Source: Candidatus Brachythrix odensensis
GTDB taxonomy: Bacteria > Chloroflexota > Anaerolineae > J036 > Brachytrichaceae
DNA length: 64,000 bases
NCBI GenBank assembly: GCA_016714465.1
Contig: JADKDT010000006.1
Span: 62,001-126,000, forward strand
Reading direction: 5' to 3'
Part shown: piece by piece, positions 15,317 through 23,850 of the stretch
How the letters are laid out: each line of letters begins with the position of its first letter
Numbering within the stretch: the first letter of the stretch is position 1
Program-made: the position numbers and the translations under genes
The notes under the pieces: generated by a model
What the model saw: only the letters and a program-made list of their open reading frames with translations
What the model was told of the DNA's origin: nothing
The model's database searches: none

Positions 15317-17977
15317 ATGCCTGAACCTCTCATCAACACCCGCCACACGATCGTAGCGTTTACCGTCCACGACCTGCCCTCGGTCGATCAGGCGGGCGGC
15401 AAAGCGCTGGCGCTCATCCAGATGACTGCTGCGGGAATGCCTGTCCCGCCCGGATTCGTGTTGACGGTCGCCTTCTTCGCGCCTTGGACGGCCGTGCTGC
15501 GCAGCACCCCGGCATGGGCGGCGATGGCCAACGCCGATGCGGCCGGAATCGGAGCAACGGCGCGCGCCCTACAGGCAGCCTGCCAGACGCTGCGCTTGAC
15601 CGAGGGACAGAAGGACGAACTCGACCGCGCGCTGAACGCGTTCCGCGCGGAATATCACGGTCACCTGTTTGCCGTGCGCTCCTCGTCGCCCGAGGAGGAC
15701 TTGGAAGGCGCATCGTTTGCCGGTGGATATGAGACGATGCTGGGTGTCACCGTCGAGGGAATCGAAGCCGCCATCCGGCGCGCGTTCACCTCCAGCTTCG
15801 ACGCGCGCGTGTTCCTCTACAAGCGCGAGCATGGCTTTCCCCTCGACCAGCCCCGGATTGCCGTGATCGTGCAGCAGCAGGTCGACGCCGATAGCGCCGG
15901 GGTGGCTTTTTCGCTGAACCCGCTGAACAACTGCTTTGACGAGGCCGTCATCAACGCCAATCATGGCTTGGGAGAATCCGTTGTTTCCGGAGACGCCGAT
16001 CCGGATGTGTTCGTGGTGGACAAGCTTCGGGGCGAGATCCTCGAGACGCGCATTGGCGCCAAACAGTCCGTGATTCGCCTGGATTCCGCGGGCGGCACCC
16101 TCCGATCCACCCGCCCCAATCAGGCGGAAGCCGCCATCACACCCGCCCAGGCGCTGGAACTGACCCGCCTGTTGGAGAAAGTCGAGGCGTACTACAAGAA
16201 GCCGGTGGACATTGAGTGGGCGATTTCGGATGGGCGGCTGTTCCTGCTGCAGGCCCGCCCCATCACCACCTACCGGCCCCTGCCCGACGAAATGCTCACG
16301 GCGCCGGGGCAGCCCAAGCGCCTGTATGCCAACTCCACCCTGATCGAGCAGGGCTTGCAGGATCCCCTTTCGGTGCTGGGGACCGATTTCCTGGGCTATG
16401 TGCTGGACAAGGTGGGCGGGCCCGTGGCTGAGGGCGCGATCGGCATCGACGGCATCACCTTCACCGCTGGCGGCGGCTACTTCATGAACCTCTCCTTTGC
16501 GACGATGCTGGGCATGCGCAACGCCGGCCTTGCGCCGGGGAGCTTCGGCGACCCGCGCGTGCTCGAGATCCTGGACAACATCGACATGAAGCAGTACCTG
16601 GGCGGCGAACTCCCGGCCAAACTGAAGGCGCTGCGGGGCAAGATGATGTTCAGCCTGCTGCCGATGCTCGCCTCGGCCCTGGGCGCCTATCTCCGGCCGG
16701 AACGCATCCTCGCCAAATACGAAGCCGCCCTGCCCGACGAAATCCGCCGGCTTGAAGCGATGACGGGCGACGGTCTGTCCCTGCGCGCGCAGGCGCGCGC
16801 GCTGACCGAACTGCTGCGCTTCTTCTACGCCGACCATGGTATTCCGATGATCCTGGCCGGGCAATTTGCCGAGCGGCGCATCCGGGGATTGTTCAAACAA
16901 GATGCCGCCCAGGCGCAGGATCACCTTATCAACCTGGGGATTGCGCTGCCGGGCAACAAAACGGCCGAAATGGGCGAGGCCCTGTACGGCCTGGCATCGT
17001 CGTCCGAAATCAGCCGGTATGCCAGCGCAGAGCACTTTCTGGCCGATCTGGATGCGGGCCGGCTGTCGCCCGAGTTCAGTGCGGCCTGGGCGAACTTCAT
17101 GCGCGAGTTCGGGATGCGCTGCCCAACGGAAATCGACCCCGCCACGCCGCGGCCCAGGGAGCAACCAAGCCTCCTGTTTGAGCAGCTCAAGAACATGGCT
17201 CAGGCCGCCCGCGGCCGGGATTCCGCGCAGCCGTTTTTCGAGGTTGCTCGCGCCCGGCGTGAGGCGTCCTATCGGGCCCTTTTGGCAATGGCGCAGAAGA
17301 GGGGCAGCCTTGCCGCCCGCGCGCTGAAGGCGTACTACAAGACATGGACGCTGCTGGGCGGCAATCGCGAAACGCCCAAGCACTATGTCATCACAGTCAT
17401 CGACCTGTTTCGCGGCCGGGCCCTGGCGATCGCCCGCGCATTCGTGTCCGCTGGGCGGCTGGATGCCCCCGAGCAGATCTTCGACCTGACCATCGCCGAC
17501 ATTGACCGGGCGACGGCCGATGCAGCCCACGATCTCCGGGCGCTGGCCCGCGAGCGAAGCGCGCTCACCAACAAAGTCAGGCGCAACAAACAAGTCATTC
17601 GCATCATCGATTCGCGCGGGAAGATCTTCTTCCCGCCTCGAAAGGCCGGCGCCGCGGGTGAGCTGATCGGCGTGCCCATCTCCCCCGGTGTTGTCCAGGG
17701 CCGGGTCAAAGTGTTTCAGCACGCCAGCGACAAGACGCTGCTCCCCGGCGAAATCCTGGTCGCCCGAGCGACTGACCCTGGCTGGACGCCCTTGTTCATC
17801 GATGCCCGGGGCATCATCCTCGAGATCGGCGGCGCGCTGCAACACGGCGCGGTCGTGGCGCGAGAGTACGGCATTCCGTGCGTCTCCGGGGTCGATGACG
17901 CGACAAGCCGGCTTAAGGATGGTCAGCTCGTCGAAGTGGACGGCTCGAATGGCGTCGTGCGGATTCTGGCGGAGTAG
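15317..17977 (+). CDS. PEP-synthase-like dikinase with rifampicin-phosphotransferase (Rph) domain order
   Basis: The 886-residue product begins with a PPDK N-terminal ATP-grasp domain (about 10-320), with GGKALALIQM, AVRSSSPEEDLEGASFAGGY, QQQVDADSAGVAFSLNP and EWAISDGRLFLLQARPIT. A helical middle region of about 450 residues follows. The swivelling phosphohistidine domain is at the C-terminus (LEIGGALQHGAVVAREYGIP, His 843). There is no PEP/pyruvate TIM barrel after it. PEP synthase and PPDK have that barrel, whereas rifampicin phosphotransferases end with the His domain and are about 865 residues long. The likely reaction is therefore ATP-driven phosphorylation of a small molecule, possibly rifamycin-like, but the middle domain's substrate is unverified. 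It is preceded by a strong promoter, a candidate operator and a divergent TetR gene. Confidence 0.75.
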   Translation: MPEPLINTRHTIVAFTVHDLPSVDQAGGKALALIQMTAAGMPVPPGFVLTVAFFAPWTAVLRSTPAWAAMANADAAGIGATARALQAACQTLRLTEGQKDELDRALNAFRAEYHGHLFAVRSSSPEEDLEGASFAGGYETMLGVTVEGIEAAIRRAFTSSFDARVFLYKREHGFPLDQPRIAVIVQQQVDADSAGVAFSLNPLNNCFDEAVINANHGLGESVVSGDADPDVFVVDKLRGEILETRIGAKQSVIRLDSAGGTLRSTRPNQAEAAITPAQALELTRLLEKVEAYYKKPVDIEWAISDGRLFLLQARPITTYRPLPDEMLTAPGQPKRLYANSTLIEQGLQDPLSVLGTDFLGYVLDKVGGPVAEGAIGIDGITFTAGGGYFMNLSFATMLGMRNAGLAPGSFGDPRVLEILDNIDMKQYLGGELPAKLKALRGKMMFSLLPMLASALGAYLRPERILAKYEAALPDEIRRLEAMTGDGLSLRAQARALTELLRFFYADHGIPMILAGQFAERRIRGLFKQDAAQAQDHLINLGIALPGNKTAEMGEALYGLASSSEISRYASAEHFLADLDAGRLSPEFSAAWANFMREFGMRCPTEIDPATPRPREQPSLLFEQLKNMAQAARGRDSAQPFFEVARARREASYRALLAMAQKRGSLAARALKAYYKTWTLLGGNRETPKHYVITVIDLFRGRALAIARAFVSAGRLDAPEQIFDLTIADIDRATADAAHDLRALARERSALTNKVRRNKQVIRIIDSRGKIFFPPRKAGAAGELIGVPISPGVVQGRVKVFQHASDKTLLPGEILVARATDPGWTPLFIDARGIILEIGGALQHGAVVAREYGIPCVSGVDDATSRLKDGQLVEVDGSNGVVRILAE

Positions 17978-18016
17978 GGAAGGGATACCCCCGGCTACGC
18001 CGGGGGTATCCCTTCC
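17978..18016. terminator. Shared terminator hairpin with stop codon in its loop, copy 6
   Basis: Perfect 18-bp arms (GGAAGGGATACCCCCGGC) close on TAC (GTA on the minus strand). It begins immediately after the dikinase stop codon. The GH43 stop codon on the other strand (17995-17997) lies at the loop, so one hairpin serves two convergent genes. Confidence 0.85.
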
Positions 18017-19518
18017 CAGCGGTATTCAAACCAGTCGAAGTCAGCCGGCGGCGCGCACGGCTGCCCATTCCCGGTGGCATACAGACTGATGTAGACGCCC
18101 GTGAAACCGCCCGCGACCTCGGTCGACAGATAGCGCGTTTCGGCGCTGTCCAACCAATGCGGCACATCCTCGGCATTCAGTCGATAGCCGAAGGTGTAGT
18201 TGTCCTTGTCCGCCCGAACGCCCAGGAGCACGCGCGAGGCGTGCAAGGGCGCGCTCGCCGTCACGGCACGCAGACTGCCCAGCCGACGGCGCACGATGAT
18301 GCGCGCCCCCTCGGCCCCACGCGTGACAGCGATCTCGTAATGGTGTCGTTCGTTCATCCGCACGGTCAGGCCGGCTTCATCGCCCTGGCGCTGCGGGGAG
18401 AACTCCAGCGCCGTCCATGCCTCGCAGTCATAGTGCTGCTGCCGTCGCCCCAGCCAGACGGGCGCGCCCGGGTCATCGAGCGTCACCGCCGAACCGTGCA
18501 AACGCAAAAAGCCAGGCCGTTCGTCGAGCGACAACTCATCAGCGCGAGGATGGCGCAGGAAGTTCCAGCACAGGCGCAACTCCGGCCCATCGTAGTCATC
18601 CCGGGCCGGCTCGGGCGGCCACGGCTGCGTCGGCCAGTCGCCACCATCAATCGTTGGCTCAATCCGACCTGCCCGCCCAAACACCGGCCACCCGGCGGCG
18701 TCCCAGGAGACAGGCGACAAAAACGTCTCACGCCCGAGATGATGGCACTTCGGATAGCCATTCGGGCGCACGCCCAGACACACCGCCCACCAACGCCCGT
18801 TCGGCGCCTGGACCAGGTCCGCATGGCCCACCGATTGGATGGGCAGCACGCCGGTGCTGCGATGGGTCAGGACGGGATTGCGCGGGCAGCCCTCAAACGG
18901 CCCCCACGGGCTGGCGCTGCGGGCGATGGTCTCCATGTGGCCATACTCGGTCCCACCCTCGGCCAGCATCAAGTAGTACCAGCCGTTGATCCTGTAGAGA
19001 TGGGGCGCCTCGGGATGCGAACCGCCCGTGCCAGGCCAGATCAGGCGCAGCGGCGCCAGCAGCTTGCCCGTCTCGAGATCCAGCGTGCTTTGCTGGGCGC
19101 CGGCCGGGCTCTGGCAGGTGAAGTAGACCGTGCCGTCATCATCGAAGAACAACGATGGATCTATACCATCGGCCTCCAGCCAGACCGGCTCGGACCAGGG
19201 CCCAGCCGGATCGCGCGCCGTCACATAGAAGTTCCCGCCGGCCGAGACGTTGGTGCTGATCATGTGGAACACCCCGTCGTGGTGGCGAATGGTCGGCGCG
19301 TAAATGCCCTGCGAGCTGGGGAAGCGTTCCGGGGCCAACTGGCTGGGGCGGGTCAGGCAGTGCCCAATTTGCCGCCAATGGATGAGATCGCGGCTATGGA
19401 AGACCGGCACGCCGGGCCTGTACTCCATGGTGCTGGTGACCAGGTAGTAGTCCTCGCCAACCCGGCAGACGCTCGGGTCAGGGTAGAAGCCGGGGAGGAC
19501 GGGATTGTCGAAGACCAT
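17995..19518 (-). CDS. Glycoside hydrolase family 43 (beta-xylosidase / arabinofuranosidase type)
   Basis: This 507-residue enzyme has an N-terminal five-bladed propeller and a C-terminal beta-sandwich (about 320-507) like the GH43 C2 domain. Catalytic positions are visible: Asp14 in NPVLPGFYPDPSV (general base), Asp in DGIDPSLFFDDDG (pKa modulator) and Glu in HPEAPHLY (general acid). It should cleave xylosyl or arabinosyl residues from plant-type oligosaccharides by inversion. No signal peptide is seen, so it probably acts on imported oligosaccharides in the cytoplasm. It is not in an obvious sugar-utilisation operon. Confidence 0.92.
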   Translation of the reverse strand: MVFDNPVLPGFYPDPSVCRVGEDYYLVTSTMEYRPGVPVFHSRDLIHWRQIGHCLTRPSQLAPERFPSSQGIYAPTIRHHDGVFHMISTNVSAGGNFYVTARDPAGPWSEPVWLEADGIDPSLFFDDDGTVYFTCQSPAGAQQSTLDLETGKLLAPLRLIWPGTGGSHPEAPHLYRINGWYYLMLAEGGTEYGHMETIARSASPWGPFEGCPRNPVLTHRSTGVLPIQSVGHADLVQAPNGRWWAVCLGVRPNGYPKCHHLGRETFLSPVSWDAAGWPVFGRAGRIEPTIDGGDWPTQPWPPEPARDDYDGPELRLCWNFLRHPRADELSLDERPGFLRLHGSAVTLDDPGAPVWLGRRQQHYDCEAWTALEFSPQRQGDEAGLTVRMNERHHYEIAVTRGAEGARIIVRRRLGSLRAVTASAPLHASRVLLGVRADKDNYTFGYRLNAEDVPHWLDSAETRYLSTEVAGGFTGVYISLYATGNGQPCAPPADFDWFEYRWEGIPPA

Positions 19519-19592
19519 GCCTACAGCCCGGCCTGCCGCCGGCGAATGTCCTTTCTCGCTTGATCAAACCTGACTAGAAGTCATCCAGATTA

Positions 19593-19631
19593 CGAGCCCG
19601 CACTCCGCGCTTCGCGCGGAGTGCGGGCTCG
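19593..19631. repeat. GNA-loop hairpin, copy 7
   Basis: Perfect 18-bp arms (CGAGCCCGCACTCCGCGC) with a TTC loop (GAA on the minus strand). It lies between the dienelactone hydrolase stop and the GH43 start, both on the minus strand. Confidence 0.85.
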
Positions 19632-19668
19632 CCAACTTTTTGGGATGGATCTAACGTTGTCAACGTTA

Positions 19669-20325
19669 TCAACGACTCAAGAACGCCACCGTCCTTTCCC
19701 AAGCCAGGCTGGCGGCTTCCGCGTTGTATTCCGCCGTGCGATCCGGCTCAAAGAACCAGTGCCCCGCGCCCGGGTAGCGATGGATCGTCGCCGGGCGGCC
19801 GGCTGCCTTGAGGGCGGCCTCCAGCGCATCGACGCTGGCAGCCGGCTCATACGGATCGTGCTCGGCGAAGTGGCCGAGGTAGGAGGCCTTCGAGCGCTCG
19901 AAGTGCTCGCCCCAGCTCCCGTAGAAGACGACGACAGAATGGACCCGCTCGGGCTCGGTGACGGCGAGGTCCAGGGCGTACGAGGCGCCCAGCGAGAAGC
20001 CGATCACTGCCAAGCCGGGGTCGGGGTGCCCGGCGCGTTCGCTGAGGAACTTCGCTGCGGCGGCGACATCGGCTCGAGTGCCGAGGAAGTTGCTGTCGAC
20101 CCCGTGACCCAGGCGTTCGGCGTCGGGGATCGTGGCAGCGACCTCGCCGTGATACAGGTCCGCGGCAAAGGCGACGAAGCCTGCCGCGGCCAGCCGGTCG
20201 CAGATGGCCTTGATGGTGGCATTCAGCCCCCACCAGGCGTGCAGGACGAGGACGGGTTTGCCCTGGCCGGTTGGCGGGAGAGCGAGGTAGCCATCGGGTT
20301 GGGGATGCGTCAATTGGATCTCCAT
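19669..20325 (-). CDS. Dienelactone hydrolase family alpha/beta hydrolase
   Basis: The product of about 218 residues begins at ATG 20325 (EIQLTHPQPDGYLALPP). The longer frame to 20373 would start inside a repeat element. It has LVLHAWWGLNATIKAICDRL (oxyanion region typical of the family), a nucleophile elbow GFSLGASYALDLA, an acidic residue in HFAEHDPYEP and the catalytic His in GAGHWFFE. The nucleophile is Ser, whereas classical dienelactone hydrolase has Cys, so it may be a general esterase. It should hydrolyse lactones or small esters in the cytoplasm. Confidence 0.88.
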   Translation of the reverse strand: MEIQLTHPQPDGYLALPPTGQGKPVLVLHAWWGLNATIKAICDRLAAAGFVAFAADLYHGEVAATIPDAERLGHGVDSNFLGTRADVAAAAKFLSERAGHPDPGLAVIGFSLGASYALDLAVTEPERVHSVVVFYGSWGEHFERSKASYLGHFAEHDPYEPAASVDALEAALKAAGRPATIHRYPGAGHWFFEPDRTAEYNAEAASLAWERTVAFLSR

Positions 20326-20372
20326 ATGTTGGCGATTGCGGCAAGTGCTCAGGCCGATCTTAGTAAAGGACA

Positions 20373-20488
20373 TCGGCGCAACTCTGCGTAATCTGTGGAT
20401 GGATCCTGGAATGAAGCGGTTGTCATGCCTGGAACCGCACGGGCTTTCAAGGGTATTTGTCCACAGACTAGGCAGATTTGCGCCGATT
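20373..20488. repeat. AATCTGCG palindromic element, degenerate copy A1
   Basis: Outer arms CGGCGCAACTCTGCG and GCAGATTTGCGCCG are complementary with mismatches. Inside are the diverged core features (GGATCC-like block, ACCGCACGGGCTTT, TTTGTCCACAGA) that appear clearly in copies at 23851 and 57367. It lies directly upstream of the dienelactone hydrolase gene. Confidence 0.65.
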
Positions 20489-20559
20489 CGAAGGAAGGGG
20501 GCTGAGCAATTATCGATTGCGTCATGTCAGCACCTTGTCATTCGAAGCATGGAGAGAAA

Positions 20560-21000
20560 TCACGCCGGATTCGCCGGTTGTAAAACATATGCGTTTTGCT
20601 TGCGAAGCTCCATGAAGCGTTCCGGCGCGGACAGAGGAGTGAACCCGAACTTCGCATACAGACCCTGCGCGTCCCGAGTGATGAGCAACCAGCGCCGCAG
20701 GCCCTGCAGTTCAGGATGCTGGGTGACGGCTTCCATCATCAGGCGCGACAGCCCATTTCCACGGTGAGGCTCGAGGACATACACATCCGCCAGGTAGGCG
20801 AAAGTCGCCTTATCCGTCACCACCCGCGCAAAACCGACTTGCTCGGCGCCCAGATACGCGCCGACGCAAACGGAGTTGTCGACGGCGCGTGAGACCGTGG
20901 CAAGCGGAATTCCTGGAGACCAGTAGCTTTGGGTCAGGAAGGCATGGATGGCCTTCACATCCAGGCGGGACCGATCGATCGAGATTTCGTAGGGCGGCAT
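20560..21000 (-). CDS. GNAT family N-acetyltransferase
   Basis: This 146-residue single-domain GNAT has QSYWSPGIPLATVSRAVDNS, then VGAYLGAEQVGFARVVTDKA, the YLADVYVLEPHRGNGLSRLM acetyl-CoA loop (R-G-N-G-L) and a C-terminal LLITRDAQGLYAKFGFTPL strand-helix. This arrangement is typical of the small YjdJ/ElaA-like GNAT group. The acceptor is unknown. It is transcribed on the same strand as its neighbours but separated by 80-180 nt, so it is probably monocistronic. Confidence 0.88.
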   Translation of the reverse strand: MPPYEISIDRSRLDVKAIHAFLTQSYWSPGIPLATVSRAVDNSVCVGAYLGAEQVGFARVVTDKATFAYLADVYVLEPHRGNGLSRLMMEAVTQHPELQGLRRWLLITRDAQGLYAKFGFTPLSAPERFMELRKQNAYVLQPANPA

Positions 21001-21083
21001 ACAAGATATTCTAAAGGGTTCACCAGATGTTCTTGATCGCTCAGCTGCGCAGCCTCAAGCTCGGGGCGGCCCAACACGGCCGA

Positions 21084-21857
21084 TCATGCCACGTAGACGC
21101 CGCCATTGATGTCGAGGGTGGCGCCTGTGATGAACCCGTCGTATTCGCTGGCAAAAAAGACGGCCGCTCGCGCGACGTCATCCGCATTGCCGGCGCGGCC
21201 CAGCGGGATGCCCGCCACAAGGCCGGCGGCCGCTTCGGGTTTGGTATGGGTGTTGTGAAAGTAGGTGCCAAGAATCAGCCCCGGCGCAAGCGCATTCACC
21301 CGCACCCCATGTGAACTGAGTTCGCTGGCAAGCCCGCGCGTAAACGTGAGGATGGCACCCTTCGCGGTGGAGTATGCCAGCGCACCTGCCGCGCCACCTC
21401 TGCGGCCGGCGATCGAGGACAAATTGACGATGCTGGCGCCTCCGCCGGTCTTTGCCGCCGCGATGAGATGCGGCGCGGCGGCCCGCGTAACATGGCGCAT
21501 GCTGTCGAAGTTGAGGGCCATAACCTCGGCCCAGAATGTGTCATCGCCTTCGGCCAGCGATTTGCGCGCGACCAGCGAACCGGCATTGTTGATGAGCACA
21601 TCCAGCCCGCCTAGAAAGGCCACGGCCTCGTTCACCAGCCGGTCGCATTCGGCTGCTACCGTGAGGTCGGCTGCAAAATGGGCATATCTTCGGCCCAACG
21701 CCATCGCTTCGCCTTCCAGGTCGCGGGCCGCGTCAACGCTGCTACGGTAGTGGACAAAAACGTCGCAGCCCGCCGCAAGCAACTGCCGGCTGATTGCGAG
21801 CCCGATTCCCTGCGCCCCGGCCGTAACCAGGGCGCGCTTTCCGTGAAGCTTGTTCAT
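21084..21857 (-). CDS. Short-chain dehydrogenase/reductase (FabG-like SDR)
   Basis: This 257-residue classical SDR has TAGAQGIGLAIS (Gly-rich NADP loop, about residues 13-24), DVLINNAGSL, the catalytic Ser in VNLSSIAG, and Tyr and Lys in AYSTAKGAI (Y-x-x-x-K). The C-terminus ends ITGATLDINGGVYV, typical of FabG-like enzymes. It should carry out NAD(P)H-linked reduction or oxidation of a carbonyl or alcohol; the substrate is unknown. It starts 32 nt downstream of the esterase gene's stop on the same strand and may be co-transcribed with it. Confidence 0.92.
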   Translation of the reverse strand: MNKLHGKRALVTAGAQGIGLAISRQLLAAGCDVFVHYRSSVDAARDLEGEAMALGRRYAHFAADLTVAAECDRLVNEAVAFLGGLDVLINNAGSLVARKSLAEGDDTFWAEVMALNFDSMRHVTRAAAPHLIAAAKTGGGASIVNLSSIAGRRGGAAGALAYSTAKGAILTFTRGLASELSSHGVRVNALAPGLILGTYFHNTHTKPEAAAGLVAGIPLGRAGNADDVARAAVFFASEYDGFITGATLDINGGVYVA

Positions 21858-21889
21858 GAAATGTTGTATGGCGTAGCGCAGAATGCCTC

Positions 21890-22861
21890 TTAAGCAAACG
21901 CGTGCCGCAATGCTGCGAACGCGTCACGCTTGAAGGTTAACACGACATCTGCCTTTGGCGCAACGACATCGAAGCCGTGATAGGCCCCTGGCACGACGAC
22001 GGTCTCGCAACCGACGCCGCAGGCCCGCAGGCGCGCCGCGTAGGCAACATCCTCGTCGTGAAACAGATCGAGGGCGCCGACCCCGATCCAGGCCGGTGGC
22101 AGGCCCGAGAGATCGGCCCGGCGCGCCGCGGAGGCGTAGGCCGGCGGATTGGCCCGGTCCGCATCCTGCCCGAGATACGCCGCCCAGCTGAATCGATTGT
22201 CGGATGCCCCCCACACCCGGCGGCGTTCCTCGTCGGGGTCGGCGGCAACGCCAGTACGATCGTCGAGCATGGGGTAGATCAGCAATTGAAACGCGAGCCG
22301 CGCCGCCTGCCGATCGTGCGCCAACTGACAGAGTGCGGCGGCCAGTCCGCCGCCCGCGCTGGCCCCGCCAATCGCGATCCGCATGGGATCTATGCCCAAT
22401 AGGCCGGCCTGCGCGGTCAAGCCGATCAGGGCAGCGTAGCCGTCTTCGAGCGCGGCCGGAAAGGGGTGCTCGGGCGCGAGGCGGTAATCGACCGACACGA
22501 CCAGCATGCCCGCCTCCAGGGCGAGTTCGGAGCAGCGCCGATCGTCCATGCCCAACGTTCCCATGGTGTATCCACCGCCATGCAGCCACAGCAGCGCCGG
22601 CGCATCCGGCCGCAGGCCCGGCGGGCGATACAGCCTGACCCGGACCGCGGGCGCGCCGGGCGGGCCTGAGAAGTGAGCGTCCTTAGTGCTGACGCCGGGG
22701 AGCGGCCGCGCCCCCGCCGCCCCGAGGCGCACCAACAGGCGGGTGAGCCTGACCGATCGCCGGTCGGGCCCGGCCGCCGGCGCGGGCCGCGGCATATAGC
22801 GGACCGCCTGGCGCAGCTCGGGATGGATAAATGTGTCGTCAGGCTTTGTTGTGTTGGGCAT
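21890..22861 (-). CDS. Alpha/beta hydrolase, hormone-sensitive-lipase (HSL) family
   Basis: The product of about 323 residues starts at ATG 22861 (PNTTKPDDTFIHPELRQAV). The longer frame to 23053 would cross the opposite-strand promoter and is rejected. It carries the HSL oxyanion motif in LLWLHGGGYTMG, the nucleophile elbow GGASAGGGLAAAL (usual form GDSAGG), an acid in DLFHDEDVAYA and the catalytic His in GAYHGFDVVAP. It should hydrolyse esters of short to medium acyl chains. It is followed closely by the SDR gene, so an alcohol or ester catabolic pair is possible. Confidence 0.9.
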   Translation of the reverse strand: MPNTTKPDDTFIHPELRQAVRYMPRPAPAAGPDRRSVRLTRLLVRLGAAGARPLPGVSTKDAHFSGPPGAPAVRVRLYRPPGLRPDAPALLWLHGGGYTMGTLGMDDRRCSELALEAGMLVVSVDYRLAPEHPFPAALEDGYAALIGLTAQAGLLGIDPMRIAIGGASAGGGLAAALCQLAHDRQAARLAFQLLIYPMLDDRTGVAADPDEERRRVWGASDNRFSWAAYLGQDADRANPPAYASAARRADLSGLPPAWIGVGALDLFHDEDVAYAARLRACGVGCETVVVPGAYHGFDVVAPKADVVLTFKRDAFAALRHAFA

Positions 22862-22935
22862 GATGGTAATCGAAGATGCGGCTACGACTCTCTGAGGATA
22901 GCAAGCGCGGTGGCGATGGCGCGCGCAAGAGAGGC

Positions 22936-22963
22936 TTGACATCGTCAGAAGACTCCGTATAAC
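22936..22963 (+). promoter_or_regulatory. Consensus sigma-70-type promoter
   Basis: TTGACA (22936-22941), a 16-nt spacer and TATAAC (22958-22963) point to transcription starting near 22970, toward the hypothetical gene at 23044. It is one of the best housekeeping-type promoters visible in the window. Confidence 0.75.
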
Positions 22964-23043
22964 ACAGACTGTCGCTTCTGCAATCCGCGCAGGAGTTTGT
23001 TCAGCCGGCCGGACACGCCGGCCCAGGGTAGTAGGGGGACAAA

Positions 23044-23517
23044 ATGGCACCAAAATATACCGCGACGATCACGCCCTTTGACAACTTTGCCGGGCGAAGC
23101 AAGGTTCGATTTGGCGCCGGAGAACGGCTGGACCTCAGCGTCAAAGTGGAGCCCACGACGACCCCGCCGGTCGAAATGGAATGGGTGGTCAAGGCCGGCA
23201 ACGTCAACGTCCACAACAAGGACGCCAAAGGCACCGCGACTGCCCAATGCGGTCCGAAGGGGGGCGCGGCAGTGCTGGAGTTGCGCCTCAAGACCGGCGC
23301 AAAAACTGTGCTCGCCAGCAAACGATTCGAAGTCGTGGCGCCAGAAGGCGCCGAGTTCATCAAGATCAGTGACGACTACCATGTCGCGGGCGCCGCCAGC
23401 GCTGGCTTCGTCGGCCAGATTCGTTTGCTGCCCACGGACGTGTCGTTCAAGGGCGTCGAGATGCGCGAGGGCGCCGCGCCTTTTGAGGGCAACGGCTACT
23501 TCAAGAAGCTGGGCTGA
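23044..23517 (+). CDS. Hypothetical beta-rich protein, N-terminal part of a possible longer protein
   Basis: The 157 residues have no signal peptide. The first 100 look like an immunoglobulin-like sandwich (LDLSVKVEPTTTPPVEMEWV, then AVLELRLKTGAKTVLASKRF). A segment with VSFKGVEMREGAAPFEGNGY comes next. GGGGGA just upstream of ATG 23044 is a good ribosome-binding site, and a consensus promoter lies 80 nt before it. The frame ends in TGA, and the same frame resumes after three bases with a product that looks like the direct continuation. I do not recognise the family with confidence. From memory, similar S-F-x-x-V-x-x-R-E-G patterns occur in proteins near polymorphic-toxin or contractile-injection loci, but this is unverified. 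Confidence 0.55.
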   Translation: MAPKYTATITPFDNFAGRSKVRFGAGERLDLSVKVEPTTTPPVEMEWVVKAGNVNVHNKDAKGTATAQCGPKGGAAVLELRLKTGAKTVLASKRFEVVAPEGAEFIKISDDYHVAGAASAGFVGQIRLLPTDVSFKGVEMREGAAPFEGNGYFKKLG

Positions 23518-23520
23518 AGA

Positions 23521-23823
23521 ATGCGCCAAGAAAGCGGGCTCATCGCGAAACTGAAGGACTCGTATGCCTACATTCACCCGGTCATGGGCGCCTGGGTCAA
23601 GATCGGGGCGGGAAACAAGTCATTGGGCGCAGACACGGTGACAACGGCGGTATCGAAGTGGGCGGGCGGCGGCAAGTTCGTGTGGAACATCCCGTGGTTC
23701 TATCGGGTTGTAGGCTTTGCCGGCGATTTCAAGTTCACCACGGCCGTGCACAAGGCAACCGTCGACAACGCCGGCACGATGACGGTCTCGAAGCTCAACC
23801 TCAAGGTGACACGATCCGTGTAG
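23521..23823 (+). CDS. Hypothetical protein, probable in-frame continuation of the preceding ORF
   Basis: The 100 residues include HPVMGAWVKIGAGNK, KFVWNIPWFYRVVG, KFTTAVHKATVDNAG and TMTVSKLNLKVTRSV, a beta-rich pattern with aromatic positions. The frame is the same as the upstream ORF (TGA-AGA-ATG), and no ribosome-binding site precedes its ATG. One protein of about 259 residues interrupted by a TGA is therefore more likely than two genes. Readthrough, a nonsense mutation and a sequencing error are all possible. No SECIS-like hairpin is obvious directly after the TGA. Confidence 0.5.
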   Translation: MRQESGLIAKLKDSYAYIHPVMGAWVKIGAGNKSLGADTVTTAVSKWAGGGKFVWNIPWFYRVVGFAGDFKFTTAVHKATVDNAGTMTVSKLNLKVTRSV

Positions 23824-23850
23824 GGCGGCATTGACCGCCCGAAACGGCTG

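Noticed and set aside
15569..17845. Long minus-strand frame opposite the dikinase
   Set aside because: The plus strand encodes clear ATP-grasp and phosphohistidine motifs; the minus frame shows no recognisable domain.
23515..23523. Selenocysteine at the in-frame TGA
   Set aside because: No convincing bacterial SECIS hairpin follows directly, and the context has no redox motif around the position.
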